A stretch of 62,484 nt of DNA from Ignavibacteria bacterium (GTDB taxonomy: Bacteria > Bacteroidota > Ignavibacteria > SZUA-365), in assembly GCA_016720835.1 (NCBI GenBank), contig JADKJW010000022.1:1-62484 (forward strand), read 5' to 3'. Of the stretch, positions 54,482 through 62,484 are shown one piece after another (the first letter of the stretch is position 1; every line of letters starts with the position of its first letter). A program made the position numbers and the translations under genes. The notes below the pieces were generated by a model. The model was given only the letters and a program-made list of their open reading frames with translations, had not been told where the DNA came from and did no database searches.

Positions 54482-55757
54482 GGCAGCTTCGTGCCGCCGC
54501 GTTTCCCGGCAGTCTCCGTCCTGGCATCCGGTCCGGCGGCTTCCTCGCCGTCTTCCTCGGGATTGCGCAGAGCGACGAGGTCCTCCGCCGACAGGCCTTT
54601 CTTCACCACCACGTAATTGTCGTTCCGCTCCCCGAGAACGACCTCCCGTTTGTCGAAGGATCCGCCGCTCTTGACGAAGGCGAATGTCTTCCCTTCGATC
54701 TCGATCACGCTCACGATGGGAATCGAAAGGACGTTCTTCACGGTGCCCACGATGATCTTGTTCGTGGTGGTGATGCCCGGCTTGAGCACCTCGTCCGTGC
54801 CTTCGAGGTCCACGACGATGTCGAACACCTTGACGTTGGATCCGGAGCCCTTCTCGTGTCCGATCTGCGACACCGTGGCGATGGTGCCGGTGAACGTCTT
54901 GTCGGGAAACGCGTCGGGCGTCACTTCCACCTTCTGACCCGCTTTCACCTTCGCGATGTCCATCTCGTTGACGCTCACCTCCACCTGCGCGGCGGAGAGA
55001 TCGGGAAGACTGATGATGGGCATGCCGGGCCACGGCTGGTCGCCGACCGCGATCTTCCTTCCCGTGCTCCAGTTGTTCTCATAGACGATGAGGCCGCTGA
55101 TCGGCGCCTTGATGTTGAGCATCTCCATCTCTTTTTCCGACGCCGCGATGTCGGATTGAATCTGCGAGATCCTGAGCTGGATGTTCCCGAGTTCCGATTT
55201 CCGCACCACCGTCCGGTTCTCCACGTTGGAACGGGACTGCTCGAACACCAGTTTCGCGCGTTCAAACTCGAGATTCGCTTCGCGCTTCTTGGCCTCGGGT
55301 TCGAACTGCATCCGCTCCTTGGCGATTTCCGCGAGCTGAAAATTGAGCTTCGCGGTTTCGAAATCGGTCTTGGCCTGCGACTCGTCCGCGGATTGCTGCG
55401 CCTTGAGCTTTGCGAGATCGGCCATCGCGGTCTTCAGATCGGTCTGCCTGTCCGCGATGCGCTTCAGCGCGTTGCTCGGATCGAAGCGCACGAGAATCTC
55501 CTCGGGCCGCGCGGTCGTTCCTTCCGCCGCGAGATACACGACCTGCAGGTTGCCGCCGCTCAACAGCCGCGGTGCGGTGATCGTGAACGAATTCTTCGCG
55601 CGGATGGAACCGCTCTCGATGACGAGAATGTGAAAATCGCCCGCTTCACCGGTGCCGTCGGAATCCCCGACTTCCCGGTCGGGGCGAACATCCAATAGAG
55701 GAGCAATGCCGCGACGGGGATGCCGGCGGCAAGGAACAGGCGGGTGCGTTTTTTCAT
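54478..55757 (-). CDS. Efflux membrane-fusion (HlyD/MacA-like) adaptor, frame break near 55641
   Basis: A protein of about 426 residues. The first frame begins at ATG 55757 with a signal anchor (RTRLFLAAGIPVAALLLYWM) and reaches APVKR. After restoring one base in the CCC run at 55640-55642 it continues GDFHILVIESGSIRAKNSF in the main frame. Domains: barrel-sandwich/biotinyl-lipoyl region, a long coiled coil (~95-190, ALKRIADRQTDLKTAMADLA), and beta-barrel domains. It would join the permease to the TolC-type channel in export of a peptide, lipoprotein or drug; the substrate is unknown. Confidence 0.88.
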
Positions 55758-55859
55758 GAGAATGCGTGTGGGGAGATGAATGGGCGGGCTGCGTGGGAGC
55801 CCCAAGTCATGATAAGACGAGAAAATGGCAAAAATGTTCCAAGCGGAAAAGGGACTTCA

Positions 55860-56972
55860 TCATCCCTTCGTGAAATACTTCCCGGGATGCTGTCTCGCAA
55901 GGCTGCGGAATTCCATGTGCAGGAGAGTCACCAGCAGATCGGATGTGGGCAATCCGAGGCGCAGCGCAAGGCTGTCGATATGACGCGGCTCCTCGTCGAG
56001 AATGTCGTACAGCTGCTGCTCCGCGATGCTCATCTGCGCGGGAACCCTGCTCTCGCCACGGGTTCTGAACAGCGAAGGCAATTCGTCGGCGAGATCCTGC
56101 AGACAGGTAAAGGGACGAGCAACGCCTTTTTTCAGCAGGAGGTTGGGACCGGCGGATTTGGGATTGAAAATGCTCCCAGGGACGGCGTAGACGTCCTTGT
56201 TCTGGTCGAGAGCCAGCTCGGCGGTGATCATCGCGCCCCCCTTGACGCCGCTTTCCACGACGATGGTTGCGGCGCTCAACCCGCTGATGATGCGGTTTCT
56301 TCTCGGGAAGTTCACGGCGTCTGGAAGCGCGTCGAGCGGCAATTCGGAAAGCACACATCCGTGCTCGGATATCTGCGCCGCCAGGCGGCGGTTCGACGCG
56401 GGGTAGATGTTTGCCAGACCGCTGCCGAGCACCGCCACAGTCCGTCCGCCGCAGGACAGCGACACGGCATGCGCAACGGTATCGATGCCCAGTGCGAGAC
56501 CGCTGACGGTTGTCAGTCCTGCATCCGCGAGTTCCTGCGCGAGCATCGCGGCTGCCTTCCGTCCGTAATCGCTCGGCATTCTGGTGCCCACGACAGCCAC
56601 CGCCCGCTCGTCCGGACCAATCAGTTCGCCCTTGCAGAAGAGGAACAGCGGGGCGTCGTAGATGCGCCGAAGCGCGGCGGGGTACGCCGGATCCGTATAG
56701 GAAAGAAGCGCGAAACCGCCGCGCTCTGCAAGCTCCCTGTTTCGATCCACGGTGCGCTCGCAGAGCGCCTGATGCGCCGCATCATGCAGCGTCGTGTGCA
56801 CGGCGCGCGCGAGCACTTCCTGGAAGCCTTCCGTTCGCAGGAGATCCCTCAGGGACGCGCGTGCGATCTCCGCGTAACTTCGGAACCTGCGCGCCAGCGC
56901 ACGTCCGCGAGTCGGACCAACCCGCGGCAGTAACGAGAGGCGGAGAATGTCATACGGATCAGTCATGGTCAT
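55860..56972 (-). CDS. dprA: DNA processing protein DprA
   Basis: A 370-residue protein that loads RecA on incoming single-stranded DNA during natural transformation. The Rossmann-fold DprA domain carries VAVVGTRMPSDYGRKAA, SGLALGIDTVAH, VAVLGSGLANIYPASNRRLA and FPRRNRIISGLSAATIVVES. A SAM-like region precedes it and a DML1-type winged helix ends the protein. The ATG at 56972 was chosen because AGGAG lies 10 bases upstream; a second ATG at 56966 is equally possible. The longer frame to 57152 crosses the divergent promoter region and is rejected. Confidence 0.93.
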   Translation of the reverse strand: MTMTDPYDILRLSLLPRVGPTRGRALARRFRSYAEIARASLRDLLRTEGFQEVLARAVHTTLHDAAHQALCERTVDRNRELAERGGFALLSYTDPAYPAALRRIYDAPLFLFCKGELIGPDERAVAVVGTRMPSDYGRKAAAMLAQELADAGLTTVSGLALGIDTVAHAVSLSCGGRTVAVLGSGLANIYPASNRRLAAQISEHGCVLSELPLDALPDAVNFPRRNRIISGLSAATIVVESGVKGGAMITAELALDQNKDVYAVPGSIFNPKSAGPNLLLKKGVARPFTCLQDLADELPSLFRTRGESRVPAQMSIAEQQLYDILDEEPRHIDSLALRLGLPTSDLLVTLLHMEFRSLARQHPGKYFTKG

Positions 56973-57171
56973 GCAGTCGTCTCTCCTGGAGAGTTGGCTA
57001 CTAGGCTTACTCGCGGTGCCCCTGCTTTGTTCCCGGGCGCGAGGAGAAAACCGCGCTATGCAATTTCTACACCAAAAGCTGAAACAGTATTGCGCATGCT
57101 TTCCCTTTTCCATATGTTCCTTTGTTGATACGCGATGAAAGAACTGTGCCATACAGCTGAATGCTCAAGAA

Positions 57172-57726
57172 ATGATCGATTCCAGAATATTTTCGACAAA
57201 GTTTGCCTGCGATCTTCAGGCCTGCAAGGGGGCGTGCTGCACGTTTCCCGGCGGACTCGGCCCTCCCGTTCTGCAGGAGGAAGCGGAAATCCTACCACAG
57301 CGCGCCTATGATCTCTTGCGGGCGGAACTGCCGAAGGAGCATACGGATGTCGTTGATACGTTCGGGTTATTCGAACACCACGCGAAAAAACTGTACCTGC
57401 GCTGTTACAATCAGCGCGCCTGCGTCTTCGTCACCTATCACGGAAAGATTGCGAAGTGCTCCATACAGCAGGCGTTTCAGGATGGCCGCTTCGAGTGGAT
57501 GAAACCGATCAGTTGTCATCTCTTCCCTGTTCGCGTGAGCGGACCGCATCGGAAGCATCTGAAATTTGAGGAGTTCTCCGAATGTGCTCCCGCAATCGAA
57601 CGGGGCGAAACCTCGGGAATTGCGCTGCTCGATTTTCTCGAAGAAGCCCTGGTACGGGCGTTCGGCCCCGAGCACTACGAGGCGCTCAAGGCCAGGGCGA
57701 GCGAAGAACAGGCGACATCGTTGTAA
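57172..57726 (+). CDS. DUF3109 family cysteine-rich protein
   Basis: A 184-residue protein of the DUF3109 family, common in Bacteroidota. It has a CxxxCKGxCC motif (CDLQACKGACCTFPG at about residues 13-27), CYNQRACVFVTYHGKIAKCS, a KPISCHLFPVR block and a late Cys (FSECAP). The arrangement suggests a bound Fe-S cluster or other metal, as in the related YkgJ group, but no function is established. It is divergent from dprA and 18 bases ahead of rpoN, so probably in its operon. Confidence 0.87.
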   Translation: MIDSRIFSTKFACDLQACKGACCTFPGGLGPPVLQEEAEILPQRAYDLLRAELPKEHTDVVDTFGLFEHHAKKLYLRCYNQRACVFVTYHGKIAKCSIQQAFQDGRFEWMKPISCHLFPVRVSGPHRKHLKFEEFSECAPAIERGETSGIALLDFLEEALVRAFGPEHYEALKARASEEQATSL

Positions 57727-57744
57727 CCACCCGGTATTCTCGCC

Positions 57745-59271
57745 ATGCTTAAAATCACACAAACCCAGCGCCTCCAGCAGAAACTCACGCCTGCGCAGGT
57801 GCAATATCTGAAGATCCTGCAGCTGCCCGTGCTGGCGCTTGAGCAACGCATCAAGGACGAGCTCGAAATCAATCCGCTGCTCGAAGAGGGGATGGACCAA
57901 GAGGAGATGCAGGAGCAGGATGAGAGCCTCGATGCCGACATCATCGAGGAAGAACTCGCCCCGGTTGCCGATGGGAAGGATGGCATGGAAGTGGATGTCA
58001 TCATTCCGGAGAGGGAAGCCCAGAAGGAGCAGGACGACTTCATAGAAAAGGAAATCCGCGAGCATCAGGACGAGGAGTATTCCTGGGAAGAATTTTTCGA
58101 GGACAACGAAGGCGCGCATTCGAAGAACTGGTACGACGAGGAGGATGACCGGGAAATTCCCACTCCGGCCTCCGTTTCCCTGACGGATCGACTCATCGAA
58201 CAGCTGCACATGCTGCAGATGGATGAGCGCCTCACGTTGCTCGGCGAGGAAATCATCGGCAATATCGATGAGGACGGCTACCTGCGTCGGAACCTCGAGG
58301 ACATCATCCTCGATGTCAATCACGAGCATGCGTCGGGGATCTCGCCGGAAGAGGCCGAAGCCGTGTTGCAGCGCATACACCGTCTGGACCCCGTCGGCAT
58401 TGCCTCCCGGAACTTGCGCGAGTGCCTCATTGTCCAGCTCGAACGGTCACCGGACAATTCCACCGCCCGCATTATCGCCATCCGCATCCTGCGGGAGTGC
58501 TGGGATCACTTTGTCAAAAAGCACTTCGAGAAGATCAAAGCGGAACTGCACATCAACGACGATCTCCTCAAGAAGGCGTTCGGCTGCATCAAGCATCTGA
58601 ACCCCAAACCCGGCGAGGGAAACATCTCGGCGACGTTGAACTACATCATCCCGGATTTTTTCGTCTCCCGCGACAAGGACGATTTCATCATCATGCTCAA
58701 CGACCGCGGCGTGCCGCCCCTGCGCGTGAGCCGCGCCTACCGCGAGCTGATGACCACGAGAAAGAACGGCATCTCCACCGAAGCGCGGCAGTTCCTGCGC
58801 CAGAAAATGGAGACGGCGAAGTGGTTCATCCAGTCCATCAATCAGCGCCGGCAGACCATGCTCGCCGTCATGCACACGATCGTCGAAAAACAGCGGGACT
58901 GGTTCGAAAAAGGACCGGGAGCCCTTCGCCCGCTGATCTATCGGGACATCGCCGACGTCATCAGCATGGATATCTCGACGATTTCCCGCGTGGTGAACGG
59001 CAAGTACGTGCAGACCGAATGGGGCGTGCACGAGCTGCGCTACTTCTTCAGCGAAGGCATCCCCACCGCGTCGGGCATCGAGGTATCCAACACCGAAGTG
59101 AAGAGCATCATCAAAGGCCTGATCAGCGCGGAAGATGCGAAAAAACCGATGAGCGACGAGGCGATCATGACCATGCTCCGCGAACGCGGCTTCGATATCG
59201 CGCGCCGCACTGTCGCCAAATACCGCGAGGCGCTCGGAATTCCCGTGTCGCGACTCCGCGTGAAGATCTGA
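57745..59271 (+). CDS. rpoN: RNA polymerase sigma-54 factor
   Basis: A 508-residue sigma factor that recognises -24/-12 promoters and needs an AAA+ activator. The N-terminal activator-interacting region is LKITQTQRLQQKLTPAQVQY LKILQLP. An acidic linker (~55-115) follows, then the core-binding domain. The C-terminus has the HTH (DIADVISMDISTISRVVNGK) and the RpoN box ARRTVAKYREALGIP. Length is typical. No activator gene is seen in this window. Confidence 0.97.
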   Translation: MLKITQTQRLQQKLTPAQVQYLKILQLPVLALEQRIKDELEINPLLEEGMDQEEMQEQDESLDADIIEEELAPVADGKDGMEVDVIIPEREAQKEQDDFIEKEIREHQDEEYSWEEFFEDNEGAHSKNWYDEEDDREIPTPASVSLTDRLIEQLHMLQMDERLTLLGEEIIGNIDEDGYLRRNLEDIILDVNHEHASGISPEEAEAVLQRIHRLDPVGIASRNLRECLIVQLERSPDNSTARIIAIRILRECWDHFVKKHFEKIKAELHINDDLLKKAFGCIKHLNPKPGEGNISATLNYIIPDFFVSRDKDDFIIMLNDRGVPPLRVSRAYRELMTTRKNGISTEARQFLRQKMETAKWFIQSINQRRQTMLAVMHTIVEKQRDWFEKGPGALRPLIYRDIADVISMDISTISRVVNGKYVQTEWGVHELRYFFSEGIPTASGIEVSNTEVKSIIKGLISAEDAKKPMSDEAIMTMLRERGFDIARRTVAKYREALGIPVSRLRVKI

Positions 59272-59344
59272 CCGCGCGTCGCCCGGGCGTGTCCGTCCGA
59301 AGCCTCCGCTTTCTCCGCATCGCCGGATCACCTATTTTGATGGA

Positions 59345-59896
59345 ATGACACCACACGAATCGCCGAACCGCATCCGCTCCACCACCGTCGTCGGCCTGAT
59401 CCGCGACGGGAAGGCCGTCATCGGCGCCGACGGACAGGTGACCGTCGGCCAGACGGTGATGAAGCACCACGCCCGCAAGGTCCGCAAGATGTACGAGGGC
59501 CGCGTGCTGACCGGGTTCGCGGGCTCCGCCGCGGACGCCCTGACCCTCTCCGAGAAATTCGAGGAGAAGCTCCAGGAATACCGCGGAAATTTTGAGCGGG
59601 CGGCCGTGGAACTCGCGAAAGAGTGGCGCACGGACAAGTATCTCAGGCGCCTCGAGGCGCTTCTCGCCGTCCTCAATTCGGAGAAGGCGCTCATCATCTC
59701 CGGCACCGGCGACGTCATCGAGCCGGACGACGGTATCGTTGCGATCGGATCGGGCGGGAGTTACGCGCTCGCCGCCGCGCGCATGCTCGTGCGGCACACG
59801 GCGCTTCCCGCGCGCGACATCGTCGAGGAATCGCTGCGGACGGCATCCGAGATCTGCATCTACACGAACGCGAACATCGTCATCGAAACGCTGTAA
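59345..59896 (+). CDS. hslV: ATP-dependent protease peptidase subunit HslV
   Basis: A 183-residue subunit of the HslVU (ClpYQ) protease. The catalytic N-terminal threonine is TTVVGLIRDGKAVIGADGQV, beginning at Thr12 or Thr13; a propeptide of about a dozen residues (MTPHESPNRIRS) would be removed, as in the longer HslV forms. GSGGSYALAAARMLV and the C-terminal YTNANIVIETL are typical. It is followed after 7 bases by hslU. Confidence 0.96.
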   Translation: MTPHESPNRIRSTTVVGLIRDGKAVIGADGQVTVGQTVMKHHARKVRKMYEGRVLTGFAGSAADALTLSEKFEEKLQEYRGNFERAAVELAKEWRTDKYLRRLEALLAVLNSEKALIISGTGDVIEPDDGIVAIGSGGSYALAAARMLVRHTALPARDIVEESLRTASEICIYTNANIVIETL

Positions 59897-59903
59897 CACC
59901 GGC

Positions 59904-61263
59904 ATGAACGACCTGGCACCACAGATACACGATCTCTCCCTCACGCCGCGGCGCATCGTCGAGGAACTCGACAAATTCGTCATCGGACAGGACGCCGCGA
60001 AGCGCGCCGTCGCAATCGCGCTGCGGAACCGCTGGAGGCGCCAGCACGTGTCCGACGATCTGCGCGACGAGATCATCCCGAACAACATCATCCTCATCGG
60101 CCCGACCGGCGTGGGCAAGACGGAGATCGCCCGGCGTCTCTCCCGGCTCGCGGGAGCGCCCTTCATCAAGGTGGAGGCCACGAAGTATACCGAGGTCGGC
60201 TACGTCGGCCGCGATGTGGAGTCGATGGTGCGCGATCTCGTGGAGATCGCCATCAATCAAGTGCGGACCGAAAAAGCGCGCGAGGTGGAGGACAAGGCGG
60301 CCGCGCTCGCGGAGGATCGCATCCTCGATGTGCTGTTCCCCGGCCGCAAGAACGGGGAAGAGGCCGATGCCGCCCACAGCGAGACCCGCGAGAAGCTCCG
60401 CGCGCAACTCCGCGCCGGCAACCTCGACGAACGCATGGTGGAGCTCGAACTCAGCGCCGGCGCCGCCCCGATGATGCAGATGTTCGGCCCCGTCGGCATG
60501 GACGACATGGGCATCGACCTCCAGAATATTCTCGGGAACATGCTGCCGAAAAAGACGCGGCAACGGCGGATCACCGTCCGCGAAGCGCGGGTCCTCCTCA
60601 AGCAGGAGGAAGCGCAGAAGTTGATCGACCCCGAAGCGGTGGCGCGCCTCGCGATCGATCGCGTGCAGAATTCCGGCATCATCTTCCTTGACGAAATCGA
60701 CAAGATTGCCGGTGCGTCCGGAAAGGGAGGGGGCATCGACGTCTCGCGCGAGGGCGTGCAACGCGATCTCCTGCCGATCGTCGAAGGCACCACCGGTCAA
60801 CACGAAGCACGGACCGGTCTCCACCGACCACGTGCTCTTCATCGCGTCCGGCGCCTTCCATGTCTCCAAGCCGTCCGACCTCATTCCCGAGTTGCAGGGG
60901 CGGTTCCCGATCCGCGTCGAACTGCAGAGCCTGTCGGAGGAGGATTTCGTCAAAATCCTGACGCTCCCGGAGAACGCCCTGCTCAAACAGTACGCCGCGC
61001 TGCTCGCGACGGAAGGCGTGGAGATCGTCTTCACCTCCGAAGCGATCCGCGCCATCGCCCGCACCGCCACCGATGTCAACGACCAGGTGGAGAACATCGG
61101 CGCGCGGCGCCTCCATACCATTCTCACCACGCTTCTCGAAAACGTGCTCTTTGATGTGCCGGACGTGCTCCCCGAGGCGCGTATCACCGTGGATGCCGAC
61201 ATGGTGGAACAGCGTCTCGCCGGTATCGCCAAAGACAAAGACCTCAGCCGTTACATCCTCTGA
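59904..61263 (+). CDS. hslU: HslU ATPase subunit of the HslVU protease, frame break near 60796
   Basis: A protein of about 452 residues once one surplus G at 60796-60797 is removed. The first frame reads DLLPIVEGTT and the next resumes VNTKHGPVSTDHVLFIASGA. AAA+ motifs: Walker A GPTGVGKTEIA (~68-78), Walker B GIIFLDEIDKIA, and an I domain between them. The C-terminal DLSRYIL ends the protein as the HslV-activating tail does. It unfolds substrates for HslV. Confidence 0.94.
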
Positions 61264-61274
61264 CACCCGCCCCC

Positions 61275-61888
61275 ATGTCCCAGCACCCCGCTCCGAGGAG
61301 ACCGCGTTCGGCAAGCCGCTGCGCGCCTGGCTCATGCTCCTCACGATTTCCGCGATTTTCTGGCTCGGCGGCTTCGCGCTGCGCACGGTGATCGGCAACG
61401 AGTTCTTCGTGCCGGGAACCCTCGAGTACGAGCCGGGCATCTCGCTCGATCAGGAGCGGACCCTTTTTCAACTGATTTTCGCCTCGTCCATCGTGGTGCT
61501 CGTCAGCTACACGCTCGTGCTCGTCAGCGCGATCGCCGTCGTGCGCCTCATCCCGCTGCGCTTCAAGGAGCACGGCTGGCTGCTGATGGCATCGCTGCTC
61601 TTTTTCCTCTTCGTCCCCGTGGAAGTCTTCACAGGGTATCTGGATCTGAAATTCATTTTCCTCTGGATGTCGACGCAGGACATCCTCTACCTGCAGGGTC
61701 TGCAGGCGTACGAACAGCACAGCACCCTGATGCGCGAAACGCTTTCGCACCGCATCGGCGCCCTCGGGGGATTGCCCGTGATCGCGACCCTGAGCTATTT
61801 CACGGCGATCTGCGTCGTGGTCTGGCGGCCGCTTCTGTACCGCGGCGGTGCCGCGCGCACCGCCGACGCCGCGCGGCGGCAATCCTGA
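61275..61888 (+). CDS. Predicted membrane protein of unknown function (possible frame break near 61292)
   Basis: About 205 residues from ATG 61275 if one base is missing near 61292 (MSQHPA then SEETAFGKPLRAW). Otherwise the safe start is ATG 61334, giving 184 residues. Four hydrophobic segments are visible (LMLLTISAIFWLGGFALRTV; LIFASSIVVLVSYTLVLVSA; GWLLMASLLFFLFVPVEVF; GLPVIATLSYFTAICVVVWR), with a soluble loop after the third. I do not recognise a family. It follows hslU by 11 bases. Confidence 0.7.
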
Positions 61889-61938
61889 TTTTCGATCACC
61901 AGACAGCGAGCATCCGTGGCAGGCATCAACAAGACATC

Positions 61939-62185
61939 ATGCTCGACGAGCTGCGCGAGGCATGCGAGCAACTCGGGTATCGCATCCGTTTCGAGAAAGG
62001 GCGACTTCGCCGGGGGACACTGCATCCTGAAGGACCAGCAGCTCCTCGTGGTGAACAAGCGCTTCTCCATCGAGCGGAAACTCGCGACCATCGCGCGCGC
62101 CATCGGGGAGATCGGCATCGACGGCGTGTTCCTCAAATCCGCCGTCCGCACCTTCATCGAGGATGAATGGAGCAAAACCGCATGA
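61939..62185 (+). CDS. Small conserved-looking protein of unknown function (frame break near 62000)
   Basis: About 82 residues if one surplus G in the GGG at 61998-62000 is removed: MLDELREACEQLGYRIRFEK then GDFAGGHCILKDQQLLVVNK and RFSIERKLATIARAIGEIGI. The sequence has an alpha/beta feel and two cysteines. Its stop overlaps the start of the downstream HAD gene in an ATGA, which argues that both frames are really translated. I cannot name a family. Confidence 0.6.
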
Positions 62186-62484
62186 TCCGCGCCGTCGTGT
62201 TCGACCTCGACAACACCCTCGTCGACTTCATGCGCATGAAGCGCAACTCCGTGGAGGCCGGCGTCGCCGCGATGATCGACGCGGGACTCACGGACGCGAA
62301 GGAGGACATCGACCGCACCATCAAGGGCATTTACGACGAGCAGGGGATCGAGTACCAGCACGTGTTCAACAGCATGCTGCAAAAACTCATCGGCGCGGTC
62401 GACTACAAGATCCTCGCATCGGGCATCATCGCGTACCGGCGGGCGCGCGAGGCGACGCTGGTGCCGTACCCGCACGTCCACTCG
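62182..62484 (+). CDS. HAD-superfamily hydrolase, 3' end cut by window
   Basis: The first 101 codons of a HAD hydrolase. The ATG at 62182 overlaps the previous stop. HAD motif I is FDLDNTLVDFM with the nucleophile and acid aspartates. The cap region follows, with helices such as AGVAAMIDAGLTDAKEDIDR. No other motif is reached before the window ends, so the substrate cannot be judged. Confidence 0.82.
   Translation, partial: MIRAVVFDLDNTLVDFMRMKRNSVEAGVAAMIDAGLTDAKEDIDRTIKGIYDEQGIEYQHVFNSMLQKLIGAVDYKILASGIIAYRRAREATLVPYPHVHS

Noticed and set aside
60780..60810. Programmed ribosomal frameshift in hslU
   Set aside because: No slippery heptamer or downstream structure is visible, and similar breaks occur in many unrelated genes, which points to indel errors.

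Overview
This is a GC-rich chromosomal segment from a member of the Bacteroidota/Chlorobiota (FCB) group, most likely an uncultured Ignavibacteria- or Kapabacteria-like lineage. That placement is an inference. It rests on four secreted proteins: three end in a recognisable type IX secretion (T9SS) C-terminal domain with a 'YPNP/SPNP' start, and a fourth has a shorter, similar tail. The bacterial core genes (purB, purH, mreBCD, ligA, rpoN, hslVU, dprA) also fit. No tRNA, rRNA, CRISPR array or intact transposase was seen.

Layout. 1-9.7 kb: a start fragment of a minus-strand gene, a secreted zinc metallopeptidase, plsY, an HtrA-like protease, purB, and a very large secreted protein with a GH26-like domain. 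9.7-15.5 kb: two secreted T9SS-type proteins (a beta-propeller and a von Willebrand A protein) lying between two islands of palindromic and tandem repeats. 15.5-20.2 kb: a lysine-catabolic pair (lysine 6-aminotransferase and aldehyde dehydrogenase), a minisatellite, a HigBA-like toxin-antitoxin pair flanked by a duplicated 3' end of the dehydrogenase gene, and a flavin reductase. 20.2-34.2 kb, mostly minus strand: a cation-efflux protein with three tandem C-terminal domains, a lipoprotein, a GT9 glycosyltransferase, ackA, a 3-hydroxyacyl-CoA dehydrogenase, then a tight purN-purH-mreB-mreC-mreD-mrdA-rodA cluster (read right to left). 34.3-37.7 kb, plus strand: cysteine desulfurase, a small unknown protein, an IscA/ErpA-type carrier, superoxide dismutase and a LON-domain protein. 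37.8-57.0 kb, entirely minus strand: dprA, an adaptor-permease-TolC efflux set, rodZ, ligA, a STAS protein, two sodium:solute symporters, a HAD phosphatase, a PgpH-like c-di-AMP phosphodiesterase, xerD, tmk and ctpA. 57.2-62.5 kb, plus strand: a DUF3109 protein, rpoN, hslV, hslU, a membrane protein, a small conserved-looking protein and the start of a HAD hydrolase.

Functionally the window combines cell shape and wall growth (MreBCD, PBP2, RodA, RodZ), purine synthesis (PurB, PurH, PurN), Fe-S cluster supply, protein quality control (HtrA, CtpA, HslVU, LON domain) and secreted surface enzymes.

Sequence quality matters here. About eleven single- or two-base frame shifts interrupt otherwise normal genes, including hslU, the cysteine desulfurase and a symporter. 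Most lie in short homopolymers or a CG dinucleotide run. I read them as uncorrected indels in the assembly and annotate the affected genes across the breaks. I found no clear new multi-gene defence or metabolic system. The most unusual material is the repeat-bracketed secreted-protein cassette, the toxin-antitoxin pair between duplicated gene ends, the two-barrel secreted protein and the unknown gene inside the Fe-S cluster.
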